From Dehalococcoides sp. JdFR-54 (GTDB lineage Bacteria; Chloroflexota; Dehalococcoidia; JdFR-54), in contig MTNP01000049.1 of NCBI GenBank assembly GCA_002011475.1, positions 48,884 through 112,883 of the forward strand: DNA of 64,000 nt, in the 5' to 3' direction. How positions within the stretch are numbered: position 1 is the first letter of the stretch; the number at the start of each line of letters is the position of its first letter. Below are positions 8,519 through 16,923 of this stretch, one piece after another. The translations under genes and the position numbers were made by a program. The notes under the pieces are model-generated. The model searched no databases, had not been told where the DNA came from, and saw nothing but the letters and a program-made list of their open reading frames with translations.

Positions 8519-9270
8519 CAGAGCCAGCCTCCCCAGATGGATACCGGCTTCGCCGACTTGTGCTCGTGGATGTATCCCAGAACAGCGGCGCAGGTGGGTT
8601 CCTCAGCGGCGGTGCCGAAGGGCATGCCTCCAAAGTCATAGAGGGTTATGATGCCCCCATCATCGGTCTGGCATAGCCTAAGAACCTGGTCTATCTGCTT
8701 CTTCACCGAGGCAGGAATCGGCTTCCCGATGGCCCTGGACACGTAGAGGGCAAGCCCAAGGGGATAAGTGTGGAAGTAACCTCTAGTTCTGGAATACCTG
8801 TCCATAAATCCCCAGCCTGCCCACATTGCCAAGGCGGTATCGAAGACTGCCTCAGCCTCGGCTTGCCTTCTGGTATTGAAATAGTCCAGCGCCCCCAATA
8901 AGGCCAGATCAGCATATTCCTGCCAGTCAAACATAAGGTTGCCTCGGCGCAGCTCAGTCCAAACCCTCCAGCCGCCCTCGGCATCGCTGAATTCCTCCAG
9001 GGTGGTCTCCACATTGCCCCGGAAGGGTAGGGCTACTGTTCTCCCGAAGAGGACATCGAAGTATTCAGTATTTAGAGAGCCCATGCCATAGGCGGCTAAA
9101 CCTTGCCTTAGGTTCTCTGCCATCTCAGGGTTGTAGTCCCTGAGCGCCCTTATGCCGATGACGGAGCCTGAGAGCACCAGTTCACGATTAACCTTATCTA
9201 CCCGAAGGAGCTTCTTCGGCGCATAATAGAGGCTCTCTATGAAGCTGTAGGCTTTAGCTAAGTCCATCAT
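8518..9270 (-). CDS. Phage protein, alpha/alpha-toroid-like, probably truncated at IS junction
   Basis: 250 residues with no firm family. Helix-rich, with LALLGALDYFNTRRQAEAEA and a motif TDDGGIITLYDFGGMPFGTAAEE-like (shown here only as landmarks TDDGG and GMPFGTAAEE) reminiscent of (alpha/alpha)6-toroid proteins such as glycosidases or terpene-cyclase-like folds. The stop falls exactly where IS21 sequence begins, so the true C-terminus may be lost. It overlaps the upstream gene by 4 bases and belongs to the capsid-downstream block; a virion surface or host-attachment role is a guess. Confidence 0.5.
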   Translation of the reverse strand: MMDLAKAYSFIESLYYAPKKLLRVDKVNRELVLSGSVIGIRALRDYNPEMAENLRQGLAAYGMGSLNTEYFDVLFGRTVALPFRGNVETTLEEFSDAEGGWRVWTELRRGNLMFDWQEYADLALLGALDYFNTRRQAEAEAVFDTALAMWAGWGFMDRYSRTRGYFHTYPLGLALYVSRAIGKPIPASVKKQIDQVLRLCQTDDGGIITLYDFGGMPFGTAAEEPTCAAVLGYIHEHKSAKPVSIWGGWL

Positions 9271-9719
9271 GTTTGCGGAAACACCCCGTAGATCACCAGC
9301 AGGTAGTGGCAGGTGTGAGGGTCAACGGTGTGCTTATTATTGAGTGACACCTTCAGCGAATCGGAGAAGAACCTTCTCACCCCAAACACCATACCGTACC
9401 TGTTGCTCACCTCATCCCACTCATGGCTGTGGATCGCCTGCCCTGCTTGCGTTAGCTTAAGCCAGTTGTGAACATGGAGAGGGCACCACTCCTCCATCAC
9501 CCCGTCAAACCAGAGCTCCAGCACCAGTTGATCAGGGTTTCTGGAGCTGAGGATGGCTGCTACCAGGTCGAGGGCGCCCCTCCTGTTCAGAACCTCCAGC
9601 AGGGTTATGCGCTGCCCTGGGCTTACCCCTTGGTCCTCCACCAGCAGCCTCTGCTGGGCTACTGGAAGGGATTCCAGGGAGGGCTTGAGCCTTGAGGCAT
9701 CACAGAAGCCATAGACCAT
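9267..9719 (-). CDS. Phage hypothetical protein
   Basis: 150 residues, no recognisable motif. Contains HVHNWLKLTQAGQAIHSHEWDE and HTCHYLLVIYG, so it is rich in His and Trp. It overlaps the downstream 250-residue gene by 4 bases (ATGA) and lies 8 bases after the 558-residue gene, in one transcription unit with the capsid genes. Probably a structural or accessory virion protein, by position only. Confidence 0.5.
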   Translation of the reverse strand: MVYGFCDASRLKPSLESLPVAQQRLLVEDQGVSPGQRITLLEVLNRRGALDLVAAILSSRNPDQLVLELWFDGVMEEWCPLHVHNWLKLTQAGQAIHSHEWDEVSNRYGMVFGVRRFFSDSLKVSLNNKHTVDPHTCHYLLVIYGVFPQT

Positions 9720-9727
9720 GCTCTCTC

Positions 9728-11404
9728 CTATGGTAGCTTGGAGCTATTCGGGTAAGCTACCCCGTATTTATAGTAGAGGTAGACCCTGAGCGCCTGGAGA
9801 TAGGTGGCAGTAGACTCCAGGTTGGTAGGCACCACTCCCTCCTCCTCTTTGGGCATGCTCAGCCAATCCATCACGTCATCCAGGAAGGACTGGGGAGGCA
9901 GCGAGTAGATGTAAGATCCGCCTGTCCTCCAGCACAGGAGCTGTCCCCCGTGATGAGGTGGCCTGATGAGCACGCCGTTATCAGCGGTCTCCCCCTGATA
10001 AGCAGTAAAGGGAGGCGAGCCCCATTGCACTTGAATCAGAACATCAGCGCAGGCATCAGCATAGCTTCTGCTGATGGCATCGCCATGCTTGTAGCCCAGA
10101 AGGGTCTCCAAGACCAGAAAAGAATTGGTCCTCACCGCGCTGGAGTAGTCAGGGTCCTTGCCGTAGATGTTTATCCCGTGCCCGTTCCAGCAGTTCTGCT
10201 CCATGTCCCTGGCTACCTGCCTGGGCGTGGTGGTGCCTCCCTTGGGGTCGGAATAGGAGTGGTCGGGGTTGTTATACTTGTTCAGGATATGCACCGCCTG
10301 CAGGATGCGGCACAACCTATTCCGCTGGCTCAGCCAGATATAGCTCCCCGGCCAGCCACAGCTACCCCGGTAGGTGCACACCTTGCTTTCGTAAGGGTAG
10401 CGGTGAGGATATAGCCCCCAGGGCAACGCTGAGCTAACGCCCACGTCGGCCAGGTCGCAGTCGTGATATGCCTGACCGTTGAAGAAGAAATCGTCAGCCT
10501 CAGACACCGATTCCTTGAACAGGGGATCGTAGATGTCGTAGGTGAAGCCGAAGGCGTTGATCAGGTTCCTCAGGTAGTAGCCTCCCCAGTGATCCCCCCA
10601 CACCTGGTAAATCAGGTCGCAGAGCTGGGACCCATGCCTCACCGTGTAGCGATGGGCAGGGAAACACCCTCCACCGGACTTGGTATGGTAGAAGGTCTGG
10701 GGCAGCGACTTGCTCTTGAGGTCGCTCAAGAGCAAGGTGTCGCCCAGGTAGAAATCTACCTCATCCTTGCCGCCAAAGGAGCGAATTGAGGTGGAATAGG
10801 TGGTGTCGCCGTTGCTCCCATAGCTCCTGTCCTGCCACACAAATGGCTCGCCGTAGTCCCAGTCATAGGCATCGTCAAAGGTCACGTCCATCAACTCGTA
10901 ACTCTGGCCGATAGCCACCCAGGTTATCTTGCCGAAGACATAGCTATGGCTCTCGATGTAGTGACCCAGGAGCCTGGGCTGAGTTCCGTCGTCCGATCTG
11001 GACCTGTTGTAGATACCGGTCGGATAGGCCGGGTATTCCTTCATATAGTCATACCACCCGTCTATCCCATAGAGCTTGTCGATGTAAGCCTTCGCCTTAT
11101 TGATCCTGTCCTGAAGCTCGGCTGAAGTCGCGGGGAGATTTGGCTTCCCCGGCTCTACCTTGAGCACCCTCACGCCCAGTTTGTCGGCGTTCCTCTCCAC
11201 CAGTTCCCGAACGGCTTGAGGAGCAAGCTTCTCCAGGTCAGGAATGGGGATGCCCAGCTTCTCCGAAAGAAGCTTTAGTCTGAGGGGAGGCTCGCCAGTG
11301 GAAAACTCCCCCACCCCAGGCAGCGGGGGCACTCTCCTTTCATCGGCTCTGCGCCGCAGTTCCTCTGCTGAAAGCTGGGGCCTTGGTTCTGTGTAGTTTG
11401 TCAT
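9728..11404 (-). CDS. Large Tyr/Trp-rich phage protein, capsid-downstream block
   Basis: 558 residues. The first 90 residues are charged and helical (AEELRRRADERR, EKLGIPIPDLEKLAPQ), resembling a virion-attachment or oligomerisation segment. The remainder is rich in Tyr, Trp, Gly and Asp with helical pairs near the end (TATYLQALRVYLYYKYG). No catalytic motif is certain; the spacing of helices suggests a toroid fold like the next gene. RBS AAGGAGG lies about 7 bases before the ATG. It may be a fibre, decoration or depolymerase-like protein; function unassigned. Confidence 0.5.
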   Translation of the reverse strand: MTNYTEPRPQLSAEELRRRADERRVPPLPGVGEFSTGEPPLRLKLLSEKLGIPIPDLEKLAPQAVRELVERNADKLGVRVLKVEPGKPNLPATSAELQDRINKAKAYIDKLYGIDGWYDYMKEYPAYPTGIYNRSRSDDGTQPRLLGHYIESHSYVFGKITWVAIGQSYELMDVTFDDAYDWDYGEPFVWQDRSYGSNGDTTYSTSIRSFGGKDEVDFYLGDTLLLSDLKSKSLPQTFYHTKSGGGCFPAHRYTVRHGSQLCDLIYQVWGDHWGGYYLRNLINAFGFTYDIYDPLFKESVSEADDFFFNGQAYHDCDLADVGVSSALPWGLYPHRYPYESKVCTYRGSCGWPGSYIWLSQRNRLCRILQAVHILNKYNNPDHSYSDPKGGTTTPRQVARDMEQNCWNGHGINIYGKDPDYSSAVRTNSFLVLETLLGYKHGDAISRSYADACADVLIQVQWGSPPFTAYQGETADNGVLIRPPHHGGQLLCWRTGGSYIYSLPPQSFLDDVMDWLSMPKEEEGVVPTNLESTATYLQALRVYLYYKYGVAYPNSSKLP

Positions 11405-11427
11405 TGTTAAAAACCTCCTTCCTTGTT

Positions 11428-11553
11428 TTATTTGACCTCCACCGTGAAGTGGATATGTCCGCAGTTTCGGCAGGTGTATTCCACCCTTTTAGGGCAGTCA
11501 TCCAGAGGAGCCCGCCTTCTCCTCATAGTCGAACCGCAGTAAATGCACTTCAT
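11428..11553 (-). CDS. 41-residue zinc-ribbon protein (small phage gene)
   Basis: Encodes MKCIYCG at the start and EYTCRNCGHIHFTVEVK at the end: two CxxC pairs 25 residues apart, a small zinc ribbon. It fits exactly between its neighbours on the same strand (stop of the previous gene 3 bases upstream, start of the 558-residue gene 23 bases downstream). Such mini zinc ribbons are common in phages; the role is unknown. Confidence 0.65.
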   Translation of the reverse strand: MKCIYCGSTMRRRRAPLDDCPKRVEYTCRNCGHIHFTVEVK

Positions 11554-11556
11554 GTT

Positions 11557-12132
11557 TTACCTCGTAGCTACAATCTCTGCCTCGTTGTTGTTAGCTGCCG
11601 GGGTAGTCACCCTCAGATGCCTGTAGGCGTTGGAGTAATGCCTGCACTCCTCACCGGCTGCTGAAAGGCTAATGGTGTCGATCAACCGCCAGTCACTTCC
11701 GTTCCTGCTGCCCCTAACCTCGAAGCTGGCCGCTGCCGAGCTCTTGACCCACACGTCTACCTCTATCCGCCCACCAAGCTCCGAGGTATCCAGGTCTACC
11801 GTGAGGGCTGCTCCGGTAGACGAACCATAGTTGGCGCGGGTCTGGCTCGCCTCGTAAATCCGGTTGTTTATGGAGTCCAGCCTGCTATAGAGATCATTGA
11901 GCGTCTTGCTATCTGGCGCGGCAGCACAGATGGCATCCCTGAGAGCAGAGAGGGTTATATCAAGCTGAGCCAGGATGGAGGCCAGGTTGCCATCCTCTCT
12001 TGCCGGGTTTATCCTCTGCCCTGAAGTATCCTCGATGGCAGCTACCTGGCGCTCAGCAAAGGTGCCGTCGCCCATGTCACGGTAACGCCTGGGGATATAG
12101 CCTGGCCAGTGTTCCTGAACCCTATCAGACAC
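11557..12132 (-). CDS. Phage structural/decoration protein candidate
   Basis: 191 residues. An N-terminal stretch EHWPGYIPRRYRDMGDGTFAERQV, of the type found in phage base or fibre proteins, is followed by a helical coiled segment (about residues 50-95, ending LYSRLDSINNRIYEA). The C-terminal beta-rich domain with SFEVRGSRNGSDWRLI and YRHLRVTTPA looks like a discoidin-type or fibre-knob sandwich. Position just after the capsid and a membrane peptide supports a virion protein. Confidence 0.55.
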   Translation of the reverse strand: MSDRVQEHWPGYIPRRYRDMGDGTFAERQVAAIEDTSGQRINPAREDGNLASILAQLDITLSALRDAICAAAPDSKTLNDLYSRLDSINNRIYEASQTRANYGSSTGAALTVDLDTSELGGRIEVDVWVKSSAAASFEVRGSRNGSDWRLIDTISLSAAGEECRHYSNAYRHLRVTTPAANNNEAEIVATR

Positions 12133-12147
12133 TCGATTCCTCCTCTG

Positions 12148-12312
12148 TCATCGCATCAGCACAGCTAGCACCGCAGCAAGAATTGCCAGCACCAGAGGTA
12201 CCAGCACATAGAGGATGCCCTCTATCCGCCACACCTTCTTCACCAAGTGCTTGAAGTCGTTCTTGCACCAGTGCTGGAACTCCTCTCTAGTAAGAGGCTC
12301 CTTGTTGCTCAC
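12148..12312 (-). CDS. 54-residue single-span membrane protein (XhlA/holin-like)
   Basis: GTG start at 12312 with GGGAGGT seven bases upstream. A charged N-terminal half (EPLTREEFQHW, KNDFKHLVKKVW) is followed by a C-terminal hydrophobic helix rich in Leu, Val and Ala, ending LMR. The layout resembles XhlA-type accessory lysis proteins. It lies between the capsid gene and the 191-residue gene on the same strand. Confidence 0.6.
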   Translation of the reverse strand: MSNKEPLTREEFQHWCKNDFKHLVKKVWRIEGILYVLVPLVLAILAAVLAVLMR

Positions 12313-12328
12313 ACTACCTCCCTATCGC

Positions 12329-13411
12329 TTAGAAAAGTATGGCGTTCGACTGCATGCCCCCAATGATGAGCAGAGCGTCGGGCATGGTGATCTTGGCAAT
12401 TGAGATCTTGGTGATGTAGAAGCGGATGGAGTCGGTCTTTGCTTCGTCCTCCCGCTTGGTGGTGAGATCACGCTTGTCCACGATCCACCCTGCCCTCTCG
12501 GTAGCGATGACGAGCCCGTTGCCCGAAGGCACCTGCCCTGAGATAGCCACCCTGAGGCTGCCCACAGCTCCGATCTCGCCGGGAACCCTGATAGCCCCCT
12601 CTCCAGCCTGGAAGGTGAGATAGCCTACCAAATCCTTCTGCAAAAGGTTGGCACCAGCAGCATCCAGGATCAGGAAGTTGGGCCTCTCCTTTCTTGCCAG
12701 CACCTCTGCCTGGGCTGCCAGAATGTTCTTGTAGGTGAGGTCGGTATGGGTGGTCTCTGTCTGGATGTAGTGGTAGTGGCGTCCTGAGGCATAGGTGTAG
12801 CTCACCGTAGCTGTTTCACCACCGGCGCCAGCCGCCGAGTCTATCCTCAGCTTGCCATCCCTGTAGTTGACGCCTACCAGGCTCTTGCCTGCCATCGTAA
12901 AGGCGGTGATGGCCAGCACCGGGCTATGTGCCAGCTCCCCATCGGTTGAGCCCTCGGCGAAGGCCACGGATTCATCGGTGACCACGGTCACTCCGAAGAT
13001 CTCGTTCATGATGCGAGTATCCTCAAGTAAAGCCATGGCATAGCCCGCCTCGTCGATGTTGTCCCGAATGACATCGTGCTGGGCAGCATCGATGGCTTCC
13101 TGGGTGATCTTGAGGGGCACACCGAACTTGGTCGGCGTAACCTCTACAGTATCGCTGTAGGTCACACCTTCAGGGGTCACCGCGCTCATATCAGCGCCCT
13201 CAGCGAACTCCTGGGCTGTTATCTGGCTCCTGATGGGCAGGAACACGCTTTTCCCCGGCTTGGGCACCAGAATGTCGGTGTTCCGCCTCAGCAGATTCCT
13301 ACCCAGGAGAATCTCCCTCGCCTTTAGCTCCACCGCCTTGGAGATGACCTTGGGCAGCATCTCTGTTATGGTGGTGGTTTCAACCGTTGCCAGTTGCTCC
13401 AGCGTCTTCAT
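12329..13411 (-). CDS. Major capsid protein (HK97-fold)
   Basis: 360 residues. Shows the HK97-like pattern: an N-terminal helix, then VFLPIRSQITAQEFAEGADM with the E-loop/E-strand type segment TPTKFGVPLKITQEAIDAA, a P-domain stretch with NILAAQAEVLARKERPNFLILDA, and the late segment GSLRVAISGQVPSGNGLVIATERAG. It overlaps the upstream coiled-coil gene by 4 bases and follows the protease/scaffold gene, the normal head-gene order. No long N-terminal delta domain is present, in line with separate scaffold genes. Confidence 0.85.
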   Translation of the reverse strand: MKTLEQLATVETTTITEMLPKVISKAVELKAREILLGRNLLRRNTDILVPKPGKSVFLPIRSQITAQEFAEGADMSAVTPEGVTYSDTVEVTPTKFGVPLKITQEAIDAAQHDVIRDNIDEAGYAMALLEDTRIMNEIFGVTVVTDESVAFAEGSTDGELAHSPVLAITAFTMAGKSLVGVNYRDGKLRIDSAAGAGGETATVSYTYASGRHYHYIQTETTHTDLTYKNILAAQAEVLARKERPNFLILDAAGANLLQKDLVGYLTFQAGEGAIRVPGEIGAVGSLRVAISGQVPSGNGLVIATERAGWIVDKRDLTTKREDEAKTDSIRFYITKISIAKITMPDALLIIGGMQSNAILF

Positions 13412-13683
13412 AGCACTCCTCTCCTCCTCGATTCGATAATCGTTTCCACAGCTAGGTCGACTGCTTCCCTGGCATTGGAAAGTGATTCTATTCGCTGGCT
13501 CAAGCTGACGCTCTCCCGCTCCTCAGGTCGGCTCTGCCGAGGGAGGGGCTTCTTCAGCCGCTCCAATTCCTTCTCCGAGCCTTTGAGCCTCCCCTTGAGC
13601 TCACGGTTTTCCTCAGACAGCCTTGCCAGCATCTCCTTTGTCTCCTTCAAGACTTGCATTACTTCCTTAAGCTCTTCGCTCAC
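13408..13683 (-). CDS. Coiled-coil scaffold-like phage protein
   Basis: 91 residues, almost entirely heptad-like: KEVMQVLKETKEMLARL then ENRELKGRLKGSEKELERL, ending basic. It is coupled by 4-base overlaps to the protease gene upstream and the capsid gene downstream. A scaffold or capsid-assembly role is inferred from position and coiled-coil character. Confidence 0.6.
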   Translation of the reverse strand: MSEELKEVMQVLKETKEMLARLSEENRELKGRLKGSEKELERLKKPLPRQSRPEERESVSLSQRIESLSNAREAVDLAVETIIESRRRGVL

Positions 13684-14750
13684 AGGCTTTCCCTCCTTCT
13701 GGCGATCTGCTCCAGGAAGATAAGGTCAGCGGGATGAAGGTTGGAAAGCTCCTCCAGAGCCTTGTCCCTCTCGGTAGCTTCATCCTTGCGAGACATTTCC
13801 TCTTGCTCGGCTTTAGCCTCCTCAGCAGGCTGGGTCTCTGACTTCAGTTCCTCTGCGGGGGCGCTGGTTTCCGCCTCCGCCTGCTTTTCCTCTGATTTTG
13901 AGGAGAGCTTCTTGACCGCCTCTTCCAGAGCAGTTACTCGCTTCTCCAGGTCGGCTAGCCTGGGCTCGAGGGCTTCATAGCCGGCAGGAGGACCTCCTGG
14001 GCGAGCCCTGCCCGCAGGCTGTCCATACTTCGGATAGCGGTAGTAGGGATACTTATACTCCGCCAGTTCCCCTTCCGGCACTCGTGATGCTAGGAGCACC
14101 TCATCATCCTTTACCTCGCTTGCCAGCTTTTCGAAGTCATCGACCATCAGGGCCTTGATCTCCTCTTTCGTCTCCTCAGACATCTCTCCCTCCTCGATCT
14201 CTCCACATTGGCTCAGCTTTGCCACTATGCGAGCTTCCTTATCGGCAGGGTCCATAGTCAGGCTCAGGTGCTGAAGCTCCAGGTCTCTGGCTACCTCTCG
14301 TCCGTCTTCGTGCGACACTTTCTCCCAGACCTGAACCGATAAGCCCACGGGACGATCGTTCTCCATGAGGTATAGGGCTTGCTTGCCACGTGCTTCATCG
14401 TAGATTTCGAGGTCAACAAGGATTGCCCTTCGCTCGGGGTCCTTCCTCGCTTCCTTTACCAGCCCCACCTCAGACGGCAGCCCTTCTTTGTGGTCCACCA
14501 CTACTGGCTTGCCGATGAAGGACTCCACAAAGGAGTCTTTTGACAGCTCCTCCCACGGATAGAATTTCCCGTTGTGGGTGCCTTCGCTGATGGCAATTCC
14601 CCGGAGCTTGACTACCTTGTTCGCTGTGGTCGCCGAGGACACTAGCCCGGTGGCCTGGGTATAGCCCTTGAGACGCAGTATCTCTTGATGCGCTTGCTCT
14701 AGCTCCTGTGTTAATTCTTCCAGAATCGGTTGCCCTATTTCCTCTGCCAT
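13680..14750 (-). CDS. Prohead protease/scaffold-type protein
   Basis: 356 residues. The central part KLRGIAISEGTHNGKFYPWEEL, then PVVVDHKEG, AILVDLEIYDEA and LQHLSLTMDPADKEARI follows the layout of phage prohead serine proteases (S78-like), with the His of VDH and Ser of LSLT as candidate catalytic residues. The C-terminal 100 residues are a charged helical region (DLEKRVTALEEAVKKL, many EA repeats) that could be a fused scaffold. Start ATG has GGAGAG upstream. It is the first gene after a promoter and an intrinsic-terminator leader. Confidence 0.75.
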   Translation of the reverse strand: MAEEIGQPILEELTQELEQAHQEILRLKGYTQATGLVSSATTANKVVKLRGIAISEGTHNGKFYPWEELSKDSFVESFIGKPVVVDHKEGLPSEVGLVKEARKDPERRAILVDLEIYDEARGKQALYLMENDRPVGLSVQVWEKVSHEDGREVARDLELQHLSLTMDPADKEARIVAKLSQCGEIEEGEMSEETKEEIKALMVDDFEKLASEVKDDEVLLASRVPEGELAEYKYPYYRYPKYGQPAGRARPGGPPAGYEALEPRLADLEKRVTALEEAVKKLSSKSEEKQAEAETSAPAEELKSETQPAEEAKAEQEEMSRKDEATERDKALEELSNLHPADLIFLEQIARRRESL

Positions 14751-14773
14751 AAGTTCTCTCCTTTGGCTTCGTC

Positions 14774-14815
14774 AAATAAAAAGACGAGCCAGTGCCTCGA
14801 CCGCACTGGCTCGTC
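14774..14815 (-). terminator. Leader intrinsic terminator before the capsid operon
   Basis: Perfect 13-bp stem (14783-14795 with 14803-14815) and a 7-base loop, followed on the minus strand by TTTTTATTT. It lies only 24 bases before the protease ATG and about 55 bases after the promoter at 14868-14895, so it would end transcripts before the operon unless bypassed. Confidence 0.8.
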
Positions 14816-14867
14816 CAGCGTTTTCCCCGCTCCGGGCTACTTCCCGAGCGTGGTCTCTATCGTACGT

Positions 14868-14895
14868 ACTATCGCGGAAGGCATGGTTTTGTCAA
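14868..14895 (-). promoter_or_regulatory. Sigma70-type promoter of the capsid operon
   Basis: On the minus strand TTGACA (14895-14890), 16-base spacer, GATAGT (14873-14868). The only minus-strand genes downstream are the protease-capsid operon. Promoter, short GC-rich leader and terminator in a row suggest attenuation or antitermination control. Confidence 0.6.
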
Positions 14896-15003
14896 GAGCT
14901 GCCACCAAAATTCTTTAAAAGAAAGTCCGCACATTCGCAGCAAATGGTATTGACTTTCTCCAGATTCAGAGCAATGAATGTGAAGCTGGAAAGGAGGGCG
15001 GAG

Positions 15004-15828
15004 ATGAGAAACCGAAACGCTACCATAGAGAGCCGCAGGTTCGGGATCGAAATAGAAATCGAGGGCATCTCCACCGAGCGGGCAAGGCAGGAGCTTAGCC
15101 TTCCCAGAGGGTGGAAGGTGACTGGCGATGGCAGCCTGCATGGTGGCTGCGAGATCATATCGCCGCCGATGACCCTGGGCGAGTTCGCAGAGGTAGAAGA
15201 GGTAATGAGGATGCTCAAGAGAGCTAGGGCAAAGGTGAGCGAAAGGTGCAGCGTCCACATCCATGTGGACGGCAGTGGCTTCGACCTGGAGAGCATCAAG
15301 AGGTTGGTGCAGAACACCAGAGCCTACGAGCCCTGGATTTACCAGATTGCCAGGGGCGGTGATGCTGAGCACCGGGGCAGGAACGGCAACCACTACCGCT
15401 ACTGCAAGCCCATCGAGGAAGTCCACCGCAACGGCGAGACCGATTACGACCGGTTGATGAAAGCGAAAAGCTTCAAGCGCTTCTGGGAGCGCTGGTATGG
15501 GGTGCCGAGGCAGGAATTGCCTCGGCTCTTTGCTAATAAATACAACCCCACTCGCTATCGTGGACTGAACCTGCACAGCTACAACTACCGGGGGACGATA
15601 GAGTTCCGTTACTTCGATGGAACACTCAATCCCGCCGATATTAAAGCGTGGGTTACCCTGTGCCTGAGGCTGGTGCACAAGAGCCTTAATGAGACAACGG
15701 TGTTGCGAGGGATAAAGCCAATGGAGACCCGCAGGAATCCGCTTTACAGGTTAGCCAGCGGGCTGGGGCTTACTGCGGAGGAGCGGATGCTGTTCCAGCA
15801 TCACAAGCTGGTCTGGAAAGGGGTGTAG
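15004..15828 (+). CDS. Putative amidoligase (Amidoligase_2 family)
   Basis: 274 residues from the ATG at 15004 (AGGAGG nine bases upstream). Family landmarks are FGIEIEIEG (metal/ATP-binding Glu residues), CSVHIHVDGSG near residue 85, RYRGLNLHSYNYRGTIEFR and FDGTLN near residues 180-205. These enzymes have a glutamine-synthetase-like fold and are predicted to form amide or peptide bonds. Published comparative work (Iyer and co-workers) links phage amidoligases with class-II glutamine amidotransferases, as found two genes downstream. The substrate, perhaps a virion or host protein or cell-wall peptide, is unknown. Confidence 0.85.
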   Translation: MRNRNATIESRRFGIEIEIEGISTERARQELSLPRGWKVTGDGSLHGGCEIISPPMTLGEFAEVEEVMRMLKRARAKVSERCSVHIHVDGSGFDLESIKRLVQNTRAYEPWIYQIARGGDAEHRGRNGNHYRYCKPIEEVHRNGETDYDRLMKAKSFKRFWERWYGVPRQELPRLFANKYNPTRYRGLNLHSYNYRGTIEFRYFDGTLNPADIKAWVTLCLRLVHKSLNETTVLRGIKPMETRRNPLYRLASGLGLTAEERMLFQHHKLVWKGV

Positions 15829-15830
15829 AG

Positions 15831-16079
15831 ATGGCAAGGATAGTTATCGAAATGGTCTATACCGGAGACAGGTTTGAAGGAAATACGCCTGCCGAGGTAG
15901 TAAGGGCGATGAAAGAATCAGCGCTGTTCGAGAAAGAGATCGCTGATGAGAAATACAAGGATAGGGTGGCACAGCGGACGAAGATGATATACGGCGAGAG
16001 CCTTGACACAGCATCAGCGAGGCGATTCCTGGAGAGCCTGAGGCAGGCTGAGCTAATCCGATACATCGAGGAGGTCTAG
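15831..16079 (+). CDS. Small protein of the amidoligase module
   Basis: 82 residues, no recognised family. ARIVIEMVYTGDRFEGNTPAEVVRAM reads as a beta-beta-alpha start, the rest is helical with a charged end. It begins 2 bases after the amidoligase stop and ends 1 base before the amidotransferase ATG, so it is co-translated and probably a partner or carrier in the same module. Confidence 0.6.
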   Translation: MARIVIEMVYTGDRFEGNTPAEVVRAMKESALFEKEIADEKYKDRVAQRTKMIYGESLDTASARRFLESLRQAELIRYIEEV

Positions 16080-16080
16080 C

Positions 16081-16875
16081 ATGTGTGGAATCGCGGGATT
16101 TGTGCTTGATAGGCGAGAGAGGACAAAACAGGAGTTTGAAGGTATCCGAGAGGACTTCGCCACCCTGTTGGCAGCTACCGAGGTAAGAGGCAGAGATGCC
16201 GCTGGTGCCTTCGTGTTCACCCCGGGCAAAACGACTTATTACCACAAGCAGCCCGGACCAGCCTCAAGGATGGTAATGCAGCCCGCATTCTGGGCACTCC
16301 TCGACACCATTACCAGCGAGACGGTGGGAGTGGTAGGGCACACCAGATGGGCAACCCACGGAAGCCCCAAGGATAATGCCAACAATCACCCACTTTTAGT
16401 CGGGCCGATAATAGGCGTTCACAATGGGGTAGTGGCAAACTACCGTGAGCTTGCCCAGCAGGTAGGAGCCACCACTCAGGTGGACTCCGAGGTGATATTC
16501 AGGCTTCTGCGTAGGCATGCAAATGGGCATATGAGGCCTAGGGCAGTGCGCAGGGCTCTGGCTAGGGTCAACGGAGGATTCGCCATAGCCTTCGCCGATA
16601 TGCGGAGCAAGTCTATCTGGCTTGCCCGAAATCACATGCCTCTGGCGATAGGCAAGGATAAAGAGCGAGGGGTTCTGTGGTTTGCATCGCTCCCTGAGCT
16701 GCTCAGGTTGATACTGGGCAGTGACGCAGAGGTAAGGATGCTCAAGCCCTACTGTGGCTACGAGGTCACCAGGGACAACTGCCTAAACGGGCTGGCAGGA
16801 TTCAGCCTGGTTTACGTTGGAAAGGTGCAACGATGGAACAGAGGTTATTTGGTAGGAAATGGAAAGGCAAGATAA
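16081..16875 (+). CDS. Class-II glutamine amidotransferase (stand-alone)
   Basis: 264 residues. Starts MCGIAGF, exposing the catalytic Cys after removal of Met. GHTRWATHGSP near residue 87, NHPLL and HNGVVANYREL near residues 100-125 and DSEVIFRLL are the standard Ntn-hydrolase glutaminase motifs, most like the GlmS glutaminase domain; no sugar isomerase domain follows. It would release ammonia from glutamine for the amidoligase. The RBS GGAGG sits six bases before the ATG, inside the previous gene's end. Confidence 0.88.
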   Translation: MCGIAGFVLDRRERTKQEFEGIREDFATLLAATEVRGRDAAGAFVFTPGKTTYYHKQPGPASRMVMQPAFWALLDTITSETVGVVGHTRWATHGSPKDNANNHPLLVGPIIGVHNGVVANYRELAQQVGATTQVDSEVIFRLLRRHANGHMRPRAVRRALARVNGGFAIAFADMRSKSIWLARNHMPLAIGKDKERGVLWFASLPELLRLILGSDAEVRMLKPYCGYEVTRDNCLNGLAGFSLVYVGKVQRWNRGYLVGNGKAR

Positions 16876-16923
16876 GCAGTGAAAGATGCTGCTTAAATCT
16901 AAAAAGAGAGGGGGTGAGAAAGA

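Larger units (their letters stand above)
7420..8520 (-). mobile_element. IS21-family element remnant (one end + istB + istA 3' tail)
   Basis: One terminal region with three short repeats (7431-7502), an intact istB and the last about 70 codons of istA, all on the minus strand. The other terminal region and most of istA are missing; phage-type sequence starts at about 8520. The element is immobile on its own and marks a deletion breakpoint that also ends the prophage structural module. Confidence 0.85.

Noticed and set aside
14869..15678. Minus-strand 269-codon frame opposite the amidoligase
   Set aside because: It is the antisense of a well-supported amidoligase gene and reads as Pro/Leu/Val-rich low-information sequence.
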